Shown: positions 8,294 to 15,507 of the stretch, piece after piece
Layout: each line of letters begins with the position of its first letter
Numbering within the stretch: position 1 is the stretch's first letter
Assembly: GCF_008042275.1 (NCBI RefSeq)
Contig: NZ_RDBK01000043.1
Location: 4,110,356-4,148,993 of the forward strand
From: Streptomyces sp. OR43
GTDB lineage: Bacteria > Actinomycetota > Actinomycetes > Streptomycetales > Streptomycetaceae
DNA length: 38,638 nucleotides
Direction of reading: 5' to 3'
Notes under the pieces: model-generated
The model's database searches: none
Told to the model about the DNA's origin: nothing
The model's input: only the letters and a program-made list of their open reading frames with translations
Translations under genes and position numbers: made by a program

Positions 8294-9217
8294 ATGCAGC
8301 ACGGCAAGTACCGGTTCATTGTGGGGTTCCTGGTAGCCCCACTGGCGTTGTACGCGGTCTTCGTCATCTGGCCGTTCATCCAGTCCATCTACTACTCCTT
8401 CACGGACTGGACCGGCCTGAGCCCGGACTTCAAGATGGTCGGCCTCGACAACTACACGAGGATGTTCAAGGACGACATTTTCTGGAAGTCGCTGCAGCAC
8501 AGCGTGCTGCTCGTGCTGCTGCTGCCGTTGGTGACGCTGGGCCTCGCGCTCTTCTTCGCCTTCATGCTCAATGTCGGAGGCCGGCGGCGCAAGAACGCCG
8601 CGGTCTCCGGCGTGCGGGGCTCGGGGTTCTACAAGATCGCCTATTTCTTCCCGCAGGTGCTTTCGATCGTCATCGTCGCCCTGCTGTTCCAGTTCGCGTA
8701 CAACCCGCGCAGTGGAATGCTGAATTCGGCGCTCAAGGGAGTCGGGCTCGACTCCGTCCAGCCGGACTGGCTGGGTGACCCGAACCTGGCGCTCATCTGC
8801 GTCATGGTGGTTCTGGTCTGGTCGACGGTCGGATTCTTCGTCGTCCTCTTCTCCGCCGGAATGGCCTCCATTCCGAAGGACTTCTACGAGGCCGCGCTCC
8901 TGGACGGGGCCAGCCGCGTCACGACGTTCTTCAAGATCACCCTGCCGCTGCTCTGGGACACCGTGCAGTCCGGGTGGGTCTACATGGGCATCCTGGCGCT
9001 CGGGGTCGAGGCGTTTACGGCCGTACAGGTCATGACCGTCGGCCCCGGCGGCCCCGACTACGCGACCTCGGTGCTGCCGCTGTACGTCTACCAGACGGCC
9101 TTCCGCGACGGTCAGGCCGGATACGCGACCACGATCGGTGTGGGGCTGCTCATCGTCACCATGGTGTTCGCCGCCATCGTGATGCGCCTGGGCCGGCGCG
9201 AGCGGCTGGAGTTCTGA
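8294..9217 (+). CDS. ngcF: NgcF-type sugar ABC transporter permease
   Basis: A 307-residue inner-membrane permease of the MalF/UgpA group, about six membrane segments starting at residues 11-30. The coupling (EAA) loop that meets the ATPase is visible as YEAALLDGASRVTTFFKITLPLL in the second half. The gene starts 50 bases after ngcE with GGGGTCGG upstream of ATG 8294. With NgcG it should form the heterodimeric channel of the aminosugar importer; the ATPase must come from elsewhere (MsiK is the known shared one). Nothing is truncated. Confidence 0.87.
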   Translation: MQHGKYRFIVGFLVAPLALYAVFVIWPFIQSIYYSFTDWTGLSPDFKMVGLDNYTRMFKDDIFWKSLQHSVLLVLLLPLVTLGLALFFAFMLNVGGRRRKNAAVSGVRGSGFYKIAYFFPQVLSIVIVALLFQFAYNPRSGMLNSALKGVGLDSVQPDWLGDPNLALICVMVVLVWSTVGFFVVLFSAGMASIPKDFYEAALLDGASRVTTFFKITLPLLWDTVQSGWVYMGILALGVEAFTAVQVMTVGPGGPDYATSVLPLYVYQTAFRDGQAGYATTIGVGLLIVTMVFAAIVMRLGRRERLEF

Positions 9218-9308
9218 TGCTGTGCTTCCCGGGACATGTCGCCCGGACCCCCAGCAGGCAAGACAGCCCGGTCCCGGCGGCCGGCTCGACAGTACGAGGT
9301 GAGCACAC

Positions 9309-10226
9309 GTGAAGGCCACTGAAACCCCTCCCGTGGTCACGGTGACGGAACCGGCCCCCGTGTCCAAGGCGCCTGCACCGGACGGCAAGAAGAAGGGCGG
9401 CGAGGGCAAGGTCCTCAACGTCTTCTCGCACGGTGTGCTGATCATCTGGGCGATCCTGGTGGTCATGCCGCTGCTCTGGGCGGTCATGACCTCGTTCAAG
9501 ACCGACGACTCGATCCTGTCGACGCCGTGGGCGCTGCCGGACAAGCTTCACTTCGAGAACTGGTCACGCGCCTGGGGCCAGGCGCACATGAGCGAATACT
9601 TCTTGAACACCATCGTGGTGGTCGGGGGTTCACTCATCGGCACTCTGCTGCTGGGTTCGATGGCGGCCTACGTGCTGGCCCGGTTCGACTTCCCGGGCAA
9701 CCGTTTCGTGTACTACCTGTTCATCGGCGGGATGAGCTTCCCGATCATCCTGGCGCTGGTCCCGCTGTTCTTCGTGATGAACAACATGGGGCTGCTGAAC
9801 ACGACGCACGGACTGATCCTGGTCTACATCGCCTACTCGCTGCCCTTCACCGTCTTCTTCCTCACCGCCTTCTTCCGGACCCTGCCGGGCTCCGTGGCGG
9901 AGGCGGCGATGCTCGACGGGGCCTCGCACACCCGGACGTTCTTCCAGGTGATGCTGCCGATGGCGAAGCCGGGCCTGATCAGCGTCGGCATCTTCAACTT
10001 CCTGGGGCAGTGGAACCAGTACATGCTGCCCACGGTGCTGAACAGCGACCCCGACCACCGGGTGCTCTCCCAGGGCCTGGTCGAACTGGCCAACAGCCAG
10101 GGCTACAAGGGCGACTGGTCCGGGCTCTTCGCCGGTCTGGTGATGGCGATGCTCCCGGTCCTCGCGGCCTACATCGTCTTCCAGCGCCAGGTCGTGGCCG
10201 GTCTGACCGCGGGAGCGGTGAAGTAG
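9309..10226 (+). CDS. ngcG: NgcG-type sugar ABC transporter permease
   Basis: A 305-residue permease of the MalG group, partner of the preceding permease. A roughly 35-residue charged N-terminal tail (several Lys and Pro) precedes six membrane segments. The EAA coupling loop reads VAEAAMLDGASHTRTFFQV and the C terminus ends with the usual RQVVAGLTAGAVK. It starts at GTG 9309 after a 91-base gap with no clear promoter, so it is probably transcribed with ngcE-ngcF. A long hairpin follows 22 bases after the stop and closes the transport operon. Confidence 0.87.
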   Translation: MKATETPPVVTVTEPAPVSKAPAPDGKKKGGEGKVLNVFSHGVLIIWAILVVMPLLWAVMTSFKTDDSILSTPWALPDKLHFENWSRAWGQAHMSEYFLNTIVVVGGSLIGTLLLGSMAAYVLARFDFPGNRFVYYLFIGGMSFPIILALVPLFFVMNNMGLLNTTHGLILVYIAYSLPFTVFFLTAFFRTLPGSVAEAAMLDGASHTRTFFQVMLPMAKPGLISVGIFNFLGQWNQYMLPTVLNSDPDHRVLSQGLVELANSQGYKGDWSGLFAGLVMAMLPVLAAYIVFQRQVVAGLTAGAVK

Positions 10227-10247
10227 TAGACGAGTACCTTCTTTACC

Positions 10248-10283
10248 GAACCGCCCGCCGGCATCCATGCCGGCGGGCGGTTC
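10248..10283 (+). terminator. Strong terminator after ngcG
   Basis: A perfect 15-bp stem (10248-10262 with 10269-10283) around the loop ATCCAT, 22 bases after the ngcG stop. It separates the transporter operon from rok7B7. Confidence 0.85.
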
Positions 10284-10389
10284 GTCTGTGTAAAGGGGAG
10301 TTCGCGCTGCGTGTTCCGTGCTCATCCGAGGCTTCGACTGCTCAAGGTCTTGACGGGGCGCACCCCAAAACGGTCAGCTTAGGGTTCAC

Positions 10390-11622
10390 ATGTTGGAGAA
10401 TATGGCAGGAGTGAGAGAGTCGATGGAGACTCCGGGGTCGCAGACATCTCTGCATCGCGCCAACCTTGAGCGGGTCGTGCGCGCCGTACGTATGGCGGGC
10501 TCGCTCACCCAGGCGGAGATCGCCAGGAGTACGGGCCTCTCCGCGGCCACCGTCTCCAATATCGTTCGTGAACTGAAGGAGGGCGGCACCGTCGAGGTGA
10601 CCCCCACCTCGGCCGGCGGCCGCCGGGCCCGCAGCGTCTCGCTCAGCGGGGACGCGGGCATCGTCATCGGCGTCGATTTCGGACATACGCACCTGCGGGT
10701 GGCGGTCGGCAACCTGGCTCATCAGGTGCTCGCCGAGGAGTCCGAGCCGCTGGACGTGGACGCCTCGTCGGCCGAGGGCTTCGGACGGGCGGAACAGCTG
10801 GTGAACCGGCTGATCGAGACCACCGGGATCAGTCCCGGCAAGGTCATCGGGGTGGGCCTCGGTGTTCCCGGCCCGATCGACGTCGAGTCCGGCACGCTGG
10901 GCTCCACGTCGATCCTGCCGGGCTGGACGGGCATCAACCCCAGCGAGGAGCTCGCCGGACGCCTGGGCGTGCCGGTCTACGTCGACAACGACGCCAACCT
11001 CGGGGCCCTGGGCGAGCTGGTGTGGGGGAGCGGCCGGGGCGTCCGGGACCTCGCGTACATCAAGGTCGCGAGCGGTGTCGGCGCCGGTCTGGTGATCGAC
11101 GGGCACATCTACCGGGGGCCCGGCGGCACGGCCGGCGAGATCGGCCACATCACCCTCGACGAATCGGGCCCTGTCTGCCGCTGCGGCAACCGCGGGTGCC
11201 TGGAGACCTTCGCGGCCGCGCGGTACGTCCTGCCCCTGCTCCAGCCCGGCCACGGGCCCGATCTCACGATGGAGCGGGTGGTCCAGCTGGCCCGCGAGGG
11301 CGATCCGGGCTGCCGCCGGGTGATCGGCGACGTCGGGCGGCACATCGGCAGCGGGGTGGCCAACCTCTGCAATCTGCTGAACCCGAGCCGGGTCGTGCTC
11401 GGCGGCTCGCTCGCGGAGGCCGGGGAGCTGGTCCTGGGGCCCATCCGCGACTCCGTGTCGCGCTACGCCATCCCCAGCGCCGCGCGACAGCTCTCGGTGC
11501 TCCCCGGCGCCCTCGGCGGACGGGCGGAGGTGCTGGGTGCCCTGGCCCTCGTCCTGAACGAGATGGGGGATTCAACCCTTTTGGAGAGCACCCTCCCCGC
11601 GGCGACCCCTGCCTTCACTTAG
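10390..11622 (+). CDS. rok7B7: ROK-family transcriptional regulator Rok7B7
   Basis: A 410-residue ROK-family repressor. Residues 25-75 form a MarR-like winged helix-turn-helix (LTQAEIARSTGLSAATVSNI). The ROK sugar-kinase-like domain follows, with VDFGHTHLRVAVG near 95-107, the acid VDNDAN at 198-203, and the zinc signature HITLDESG plus CRCGNRGCLE (His253, Cys263, Cys265, Cys270). In S. coelicolor the protein in this position, Rok7B7, represses the neighbouring xylFGH genes and affects carbon control and antibiotic output. The genomic setting is the same. The start is uncertain: ATG 10390, 10402 and 10423 are in frame, and a TAGGGT -10-like hexamer at 10380-10385 would exclude the first if used. 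A TTGACG lies at 10350-10355. Confidence 0.88.
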   Translation: MLENMAGVRESMETPGSQTSLHRANLERVVRAVRMAGSLTQAEIARSTGLSAATVSNIVRELKEGGTVEVTPTSAGGRRARSVSLSGDAGIVIGVDFGHTHLRVAVGNLAHQVLAEESEPLDVDASSAEGFGRAEQLVNRLIETTGISPGKVIGVGLGVPGPIDVESGTLGSTSILPGWTGINPSEELAGRLGVPVYVDNDANLGALGELVWGSGRGVRDLAYIKVASGVGAGLVIDGHIYRGPGGTAGEIGHITLDESGPVCRCGNRGCLETFAAARYVLPLLQPGHGPDLTMERVVQLAREGDPGCRRVIGDVGRHIGSGVANLCNLLNPSRVVLGGSLAEAGELVLGPIRDSVSRYAIPSAARQLSVLPGALGGRAEVLGALALVLNEMGDSTLLESTLPAATPAFT

Positions 11623-11631
11623 ATAACGAAT

Positions 11632-11643
11632 GGCACCGTTGTC
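11632..11643. promoter_or_regulatory. Degenerate copy of the CAACGTTG-type operator upstream of xylF
   Basis: GGCACCGTTGTC matches the GH92 palindrome GACAACGTTGTC at 10 of 12 positions. It sits just after the rok7B7 stop and about 70 bases before the perfect palindrome at 11706. TAACGA (11624-11629) and TCGTTA (11647-11652) form a wider inverted repeat around it. A TTGACG (-35-like) lies at 11665-11670. Confidence 0.3.
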
Positions 11644-11705
11644 ATCTCGTTAAGAATTTACTCCTTGACGCCAAGCCTGGGGCCGAGTTGACTCCAACCC
11701 ACCTC

Positions 11706-11723
11706 GGCCGCAACGTTGCGGCC
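11706..11723. promoter_or_regulatory. 18-bp perfect palindrome before xylF
   Basis: GGCCGCAACGTTGCGGCC is a perfect palindrome in the untranslated leader just ahead of the xylF ribosome site (GGAGG, 11731-11735). Its form fits a LacI/ROK-type operator; as RNA it could also fold. It shares the CAACGTTG core with the GH92 site at 6330-6341. Confidence 0.5.
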
Positions 11724-11745
11724 TCGTCAGGGAGGCACACCCGCA

Positions 11746-12813
11746 ATGAACGCAATGACGCGACGCATCGTCATAGGCACGGCCGCCGTCTCGATGGCCG
11801 TCTCCCTCGCCGCTTGCGGCAAGGCCGGCGACGACAAGAAGGACTCGGCGGGCTCGGGCAGCAAGACCAAGATCGGCCTGCTGCTCCCGGAGAACAAGAC
11901 CGCTCGCTACGAGACGCTGGACAAGCCGCTGTTCATCGAAGCGGTCAAGAAGGACTGCGCGGACTGCGAGGTCGTCTACAACAACGCGGCCGGTGACGTC
12001 GGCCAGCAGAAGCAGCAGTTCGAGCAGCAGATCGCCGACGGCATCAAGGTCATCGCGATCTCCTCGGTGGACGCCGAGAAGTCCGCCTCGTGGATTGCCA
12101 ACGCGCACAAGAAGGGCGTCAAGGTCGTCGCGTACGACCGCGCCATCGTCGGTGCCGACGCCTACGTCAGCCACGACAACGAGAAGATCGGCAAGCTCCA
12201 GGGCCAGGCCGTCCTCGACGCCCTCGGTTCGAAGGCGGCGGGCGCCAACCTCGTCATGATCAACGGTGACGAGAAGGACCCGAACGCCGGCCTGTTCAAG
12301 AAGGGCGCTCACTCGTCCCTCGACGGCAAGATCAAGATTGCCTACGAGGCGTCCGGCGAGTGGGACCCGAAGATCGCCGGCGAGAAGATGACCGCCGCGA
12401 TCTCCTCGGTCGGCAAGGGCAAGATCGACGCGGTCTACTCCGCCAACGACGGCATGGCCGGCGGCATCATCACGTCCCTGGGCAACGCCGGCATCAAGGA
12501 CATCCCGGTGGGTGGCCAGGACGCCGAGCTCCCCGGTATCCAGCGGATCATCGCCGGCACGCAGACCTTCACGATCTACAAGTCGCCGAAGCAGCTCGCC
12601 CCGACGGCCGCCCAGTTCGCCGTCAACCTGCTCCAGGGCAAGGACATCGGCGCCCAGGGCGAGACGGACGGCGTTCCGTCCACGCTGCTCGAGCCGACCG
12701 TGGTCAACAAGGACAACATCGAGTCCACCGTGGTCAAGGACGGCATCTACCAGGCCTCCGCGATCTGCGTGAAGGACATCGCCGCCAAGTGCACCGCACT
12801 GGGCATCAAGTAG
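11746..12813 (+). CDS. xylF: XylF-type sugar-binding lipoprotein
   Basis: A 355-residue periplasmic-binding-protein-like lipoprotein of the ribose/xylose (type I) group, capturing a pentose outside the cell, most likely xylose by position next to rok7B7. The signal peptide ends in the lipobox LAAC with Cys24. The binding domain begins TKIGLLLPENKTARYE and shows the family blocks VDAEK and AYDRAI. The ATG at 11746 is 10 bases after GGAGG; an upstream in-frame ATG (11716) would place odd residues before the signal peptide. A paired Cys set (about 67/70) lies early in the domain and another near the C terminus. A hairpin follows at once, which would keep this abundant protein's message higher than that of xylGH. 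Confidence 0.87.
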   Translation: MNAMTRRIVIGTAAVSMAVSLAACGKAGDDKKDSAGSGSKTKIGLLLPENKTARYETLDKPLFIEAVKKDCADCEVVYNNAAGDVGQQKQQFEQQIADGIKVIAISSVDAEKSASWIANAHKKGVKVVAYDRAIVGADAYVSHDNEKIGKLQGQAVLDALGSKAAGANLVMINGDEKDPNAGLFKKGAHSSLDGKIKIAYEASGEWDPKIAGEKMTAAISSVGKGKIDAVYSANDGMAGGIITSLGNAGIKDIPVGGQDAELPGIQRIIAGTQTFTIYKSPKQLAPTAAQFAVNLLQGKDIGAQGETDGVPSTLLEPTVVNKDNIESTVVKDGIYQASAICVKDIAAKCTALGIK

Positions 12814-12821
12814 TCCCTCCT

Positions 12822-12849
12822 CGCGCCAGGGCCGACAGGCCCTGGCGCG
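12822..12849 (+). terminator. Hairpin between xylF and xylG
   Basis: A perfect 12-bp stem (12822-12833 with 12838-12849) with loop GACA, 9 bases after the xylF stop. Hairpins here usually protect the binding-protein message or partly terminate, with read-through into the ATPase and permease genes. Confidence 0.65.
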
Positions 12850-12997
12850 TACGGGTTTGATCCGCGCCGCACGGCGGGAGTCCGCCCGCCCCATGACTGT
12901 CCGGCCCCGGTCGGCCCACACCCCGCTGCCGCCCGGGTGCCGGACATTTCCCCCAGTACTTCAGTACGTCGACGCTGCCCGTCGTGGCGCGGCGTCT

Positions 12998-13035
12998 CCG
13001 CCGGTCAGGCGGCACATCCCCGCCGGTCAGGCGGC
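12998..13035 (+). repeat. Tandem 16-bp repeat, each unit a small hairpin, before xylG
   Basis: CCGCCGGTCAGGCGGC occurs at 12998-13013 and again, identical, at 13020-13035, 22 bases apart. Each copy has 5-bp inverted arms (CCGCC/GGCGG). The second ends directly at the xylG ribosome site GAAGGAG (13036-13042). Confidence 0.7.
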
Positions 13036-13051
13036 GAAGGAGATGGTTCAC

Positions 13052-13831
13052 GTGTCACAGACGCCCGTGCTGGCGTTGCGTGGAGTCTTCAAGCGATTCG
13101 GAGCGGTCCAGGTCCTCTCCGGTGTCGATCTCGAAGTCCACGCCGGAGAAGTGGTCGCCCTGGTCGGCGACAACGGTGCAGGAAAGTCCACGCTGGTCAA
13201 GACGATCGCCGGCGTGCACCCCATCGATGAGGGCGTCATCGAGTGGGAGGGCGCGCAGGTGGACATCAACCGTCCGCACGACGCCCAGAACCTCGGCGTC
13301 GCCACCGTCTACCAGGACCTCGCGCTCTGCGACAACCTGGACGTCGTCGCCAACCTCTTCCTCGGTCGCGAGATCAAGAAGGGCGGCGTCCTCGACGAGG
13401 TCGCCATGGAGAAGCGGGCACAGGACCTCCTGTCCACGCTCTCCATCCGTATCCCCAGCGTCCGTATCCCGGTTGCCGCGCTCTCCGGCGGCCAGCGCCA
13501 GGTCGTGGCCATCGCCCGCGCCCTGGTCGGCAACCCCAAGATCGTGATCCTGGACGAGCCCACCGCGGCCCTCGGCGTCGAGCAGACCGCACAGGTGCTC
13601 GACCTGGTGGAGCGGCTGCGCGAGCAGAACCTCGGCGTCATCCTCATCAGCCACAACATGGCCGATGTGAAGGCGGTCGCCGACAAGGTCGCCGTGCTGC
13701 GACTCGGCCACAACAACGGCATCTTCCCCGTGGCGACGACCAGCCACGAAGAAATCATCGCCGCGATCACGGGCGCCACCGACAACGCCGTGACCCGCCG
13801 CAAGTCCCGCAGCGCGGAGGCATCCAAGTGA
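13052..13831 (+). CDS. xylG: XylG-type sugar ABC transporter ATPase
   Basis: A 259-residue cytoplasmic ATPase powering the pentose importer. Walker A is GDNGAGKST (39-47), Q-loop Gln88, signature LSGGQ (144-148), Walker B VILDEP (165-170) and switch His201 are all intact. It holds one nucleotide-binding cassette, whereas enterobacterial XylG/RbsA carry two in tandem, so the working form would be a homodimer. GTG 13052 is the start: GAAGGAG at 13036-13042 is 9 bases away, while the in-frame ATG at 13043 would touch the ribosome site. The stop overlaps the next start (GTGA), so xylH translation is coupled. Confidence 0.87.
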   Translation: MSQTPVLALRGVFKRFGAVQVLSGVDLEVHAGEVVALVGDNGAGKSTLVKTIAGVHPIDEGVIEWEGAQVDINRPHDAQNLGVATVYQDLALCDNLDVVANLFLGREIKKGGVLDEVAMEKRAQDLLSTLSIRIPSVRIPVAALSGGQRQVVAIARALVGNPKIVILDEPTAALGVEQTAQVLDLVERLREQNLGVILISHNMADVKAVADKVAVLRLGHNNGIFPVATTSHEEIIAAITGATDNAVTRRKSRSAEASK

Positions 13832-15144
13832 GTGAGACCAGCAAGACTTCGGCCGAGGTCCCGGCCCAGGCAAAGGCCACCGAGACCACCGAGACCACCG
13901 AGGCTCCCGTAGCGGCAGCCGGCGCGGTCAAGGTCGTCGACCCCCGCCTGCTCGTCCGCGAGCAGGGCTTCAAGGGCTACTGGACCGAGTTCAAGCGCAA
14001 GGTGCGCTCGGGCGAGATCGGCTCGCTGCCTGTCGTGGTGGGCCTGATCATCATCGGGATCGTCTTCCAGCTCGAGACCGGCAACTTCCTCACCTCGTAC
14101 AACCTCGACCAGATCACGCTGTACGCGGCGGGCCCCGGCATCATGGCCGTGGGCATCGTCTTCGTCCTGCTGCTCGGCGAGATCGACCTCGCCGTCGGTT
14201 CCGTCGCGGGTCTCGCGGGTGCGGTCTGGGCCGTGGTCGGCACGGACCTGCCCGACGGCCTCGCCATCGTGGTCGGCATCCTGTCCGGCACGCTCATCGG
14301 CGCCTTCCACGGCATCGTCTTCGCCAAGATCGGCGTGCCCGCGTTCGTCGTGACCCTGGCAGGCTTCCTCGGCTGGGCCGGTCTGCAGACCTGGGTGATG
14401 GGCGACAAGTCCACCATCACGACCCCGCTCGGCAGCTTCGTCCGCGACCTGACCAGCTACTACTTCGCCGACGTCGCCGCCGCATACGGTCTCGCCGTGT
14501 TCGTGATCGTCGCCTTCTACCTCGCGCAGCTGCGTGACTCCGGCCGCCGCAAGGCCGCAGAGCTGCCGCACCGCCCGCAGAGCGAGATCATCCTGCGCAC
14601 CGCGCTGCTCGCCGTCCTGTGCCTGCTCGCCGCGTACGCGTTCAACCAGGAGCAGGGCCTCCCGCTCTCCCTGGTGATCTTCCTCGCGATCCTGGTCATC
14701 ACCGACTTCGTGCTGCGCCGCACCACGTACGGCCGTCAGATCTTCGCGGTCGGCGGTGGCATCGAGGCAGCGCGTCGTGCCGGTATCAACGTGTCCTGGA
14801 TCCGCATCTCGGTGTTCATGATCTCCGGCACGCTCGGTGCGGTCGGCGGTCTCTTCCTGGCCTCCGCGACCGGCGGCGCCGACCGTTCGCTCGGTGGCGG
14901 CAACCAGCTCATGATGTGCATCGCCGCAGCCGTCATCGGTGGTACATCCCTGTTCGGCGGACGCGGCAAGGTCTGGTCCGCGCTGCTGGGCATCCTGGTC
15001 ATCCAGTCGATCGTCCAGGGCCTGAACCAGATGAACCTGTCGTCGAACGCGATCCAGTACATGATCACCGGTGGCGTACTCCTCATCGCCGTGATCATCG
15101 ACTCGGTCTCGCGCAAGACCCAGAAGACCGCGGGCCGCGCCTGA
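13828..15144 (+). CDS. xylH: XylH-type sugar ABC transporter permease
   Basis: A 438-residue membrane permease of the BPD_transp_2 (RbsC/XylH) family. A polar, Thr/Glu-rich N-terminal tail of about 55 residues precedes roughly ten membrane segments. The conserved family stretches GEIDLAVGSVAGLAGA (substrate path) and RRAGINVSWIRISVFMISG are clear, as is GGTSLFGGRGKVW near the C-terminal third. It starts at GTG 13828 in a 4-base overlap with xylG. Two hairpins follow the stop and end the xyl operon. Confidence 0.87.
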   Translation: MSETSKTSAEVPAQAKATETTETTEAPVAAAGAVKVVDPRLLVREQGFKGYWTEFKRKVRSGEIGSLPVVVGLIIIGIVFQLETGNFLTSYNLDQITLYAAGPGIMAVGIVFVLLLGEIDLAVGSVAGLAGAVWAVVGTDLPDGLAIVVGILSGTLIGAFHGIVFAKIGVPAFVVTLAGFLGWAGLQTWVMGDKSTITTPLGSFVRDLTSYYFADVAAAYGLAVFVIVAFYLAQLRDSGRRKAAELPHRPQSEIILRTALLAVLCLLAAYAFNQEQGLPLSLVIFLAILVITDFVLRRTTYGRQIFAVGGGIEAARRAGINVSWIRISVFMISGTLGAVGGLFLASATGGADRSLGGGNQLMMCIAAAVIGGTSLFGGRGKVWSALLGILVIQSIVQGLNQMNLSSNAIQYMITGGVLLIAVIIDSVSRKTQKTAGRA

Positions 15145-15153
15145 CGCGTCACC

Positions 15154-15179
15154 TCACCGGGCCCGGCGGGGCCCGGTGA
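15154..15179 (+). terminator. First hairpin after xylH
   Basis: A perfect 11-bp stem (15154-15164 with 15169-15179) and a 4-base loop, 10 bases after the xylH stop. Confidence 0.7.
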
Positions 15180-15192
15180 CACGGCAACGCCC

Positions 15193-15232
15193 GACCGTGC
15201 CCGGCGCCCTTTCCAGGGCGCCGGGCACGGTC
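15193..15232 (+). terminator. Second, stronger hairpin after xylH
   Basis: A perfect 18-bp stem (15193-15210 with 15215-15232) with loop TTCC, in tandem with the first hairpin. Together they isolate dxs from the sugar operon. Confidence 0.85.
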
Positions 15233-15507
15233 ACGTACCGGCCCGGGCGGGCCGGCCCGCGCATGCCCGATGTCCGAGTGGGCGGGCGGAACATGACGGA
15301 CTCCCCCCCCGGCAGGGCGCGGATCAGCGGGCGGCGTCGCGGCTTCGATTGCAAGGCGGAGGAGGGGGGGCGACGCGGAACGTCCTCGACCGACGACAAC
15401 GCCGCAGGCGGAGTCGCAGGGCGTCGGGCGCCCGCGCCCTGCCGGGAGGGAGGCCGTTAGACTCAGCGGATCGGCATGCTCGACCAGCACAATCGCAAGG
15501 AGGCACG

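Larger units (their letters stand above)
15145..15507 (+). other. Intergenic region between xylH and dxs
   Basis: Contains the two xylH terminators (15154-15232) and then about 270 bases with no convincing gene. A -10-like TAGACT at 15458-15463 would place dxs transcription near 15470, though no good -35 is seen. A 94-codon frame across the region runs through the terminator hairpins and is not credible. Confidence 0.5.

Noticed and set aside
15176..15460. A 94-codon frame between xylH and dxs
   Set aside because: It starts inside one terminator hairpin, crosses the second, and has no homology.
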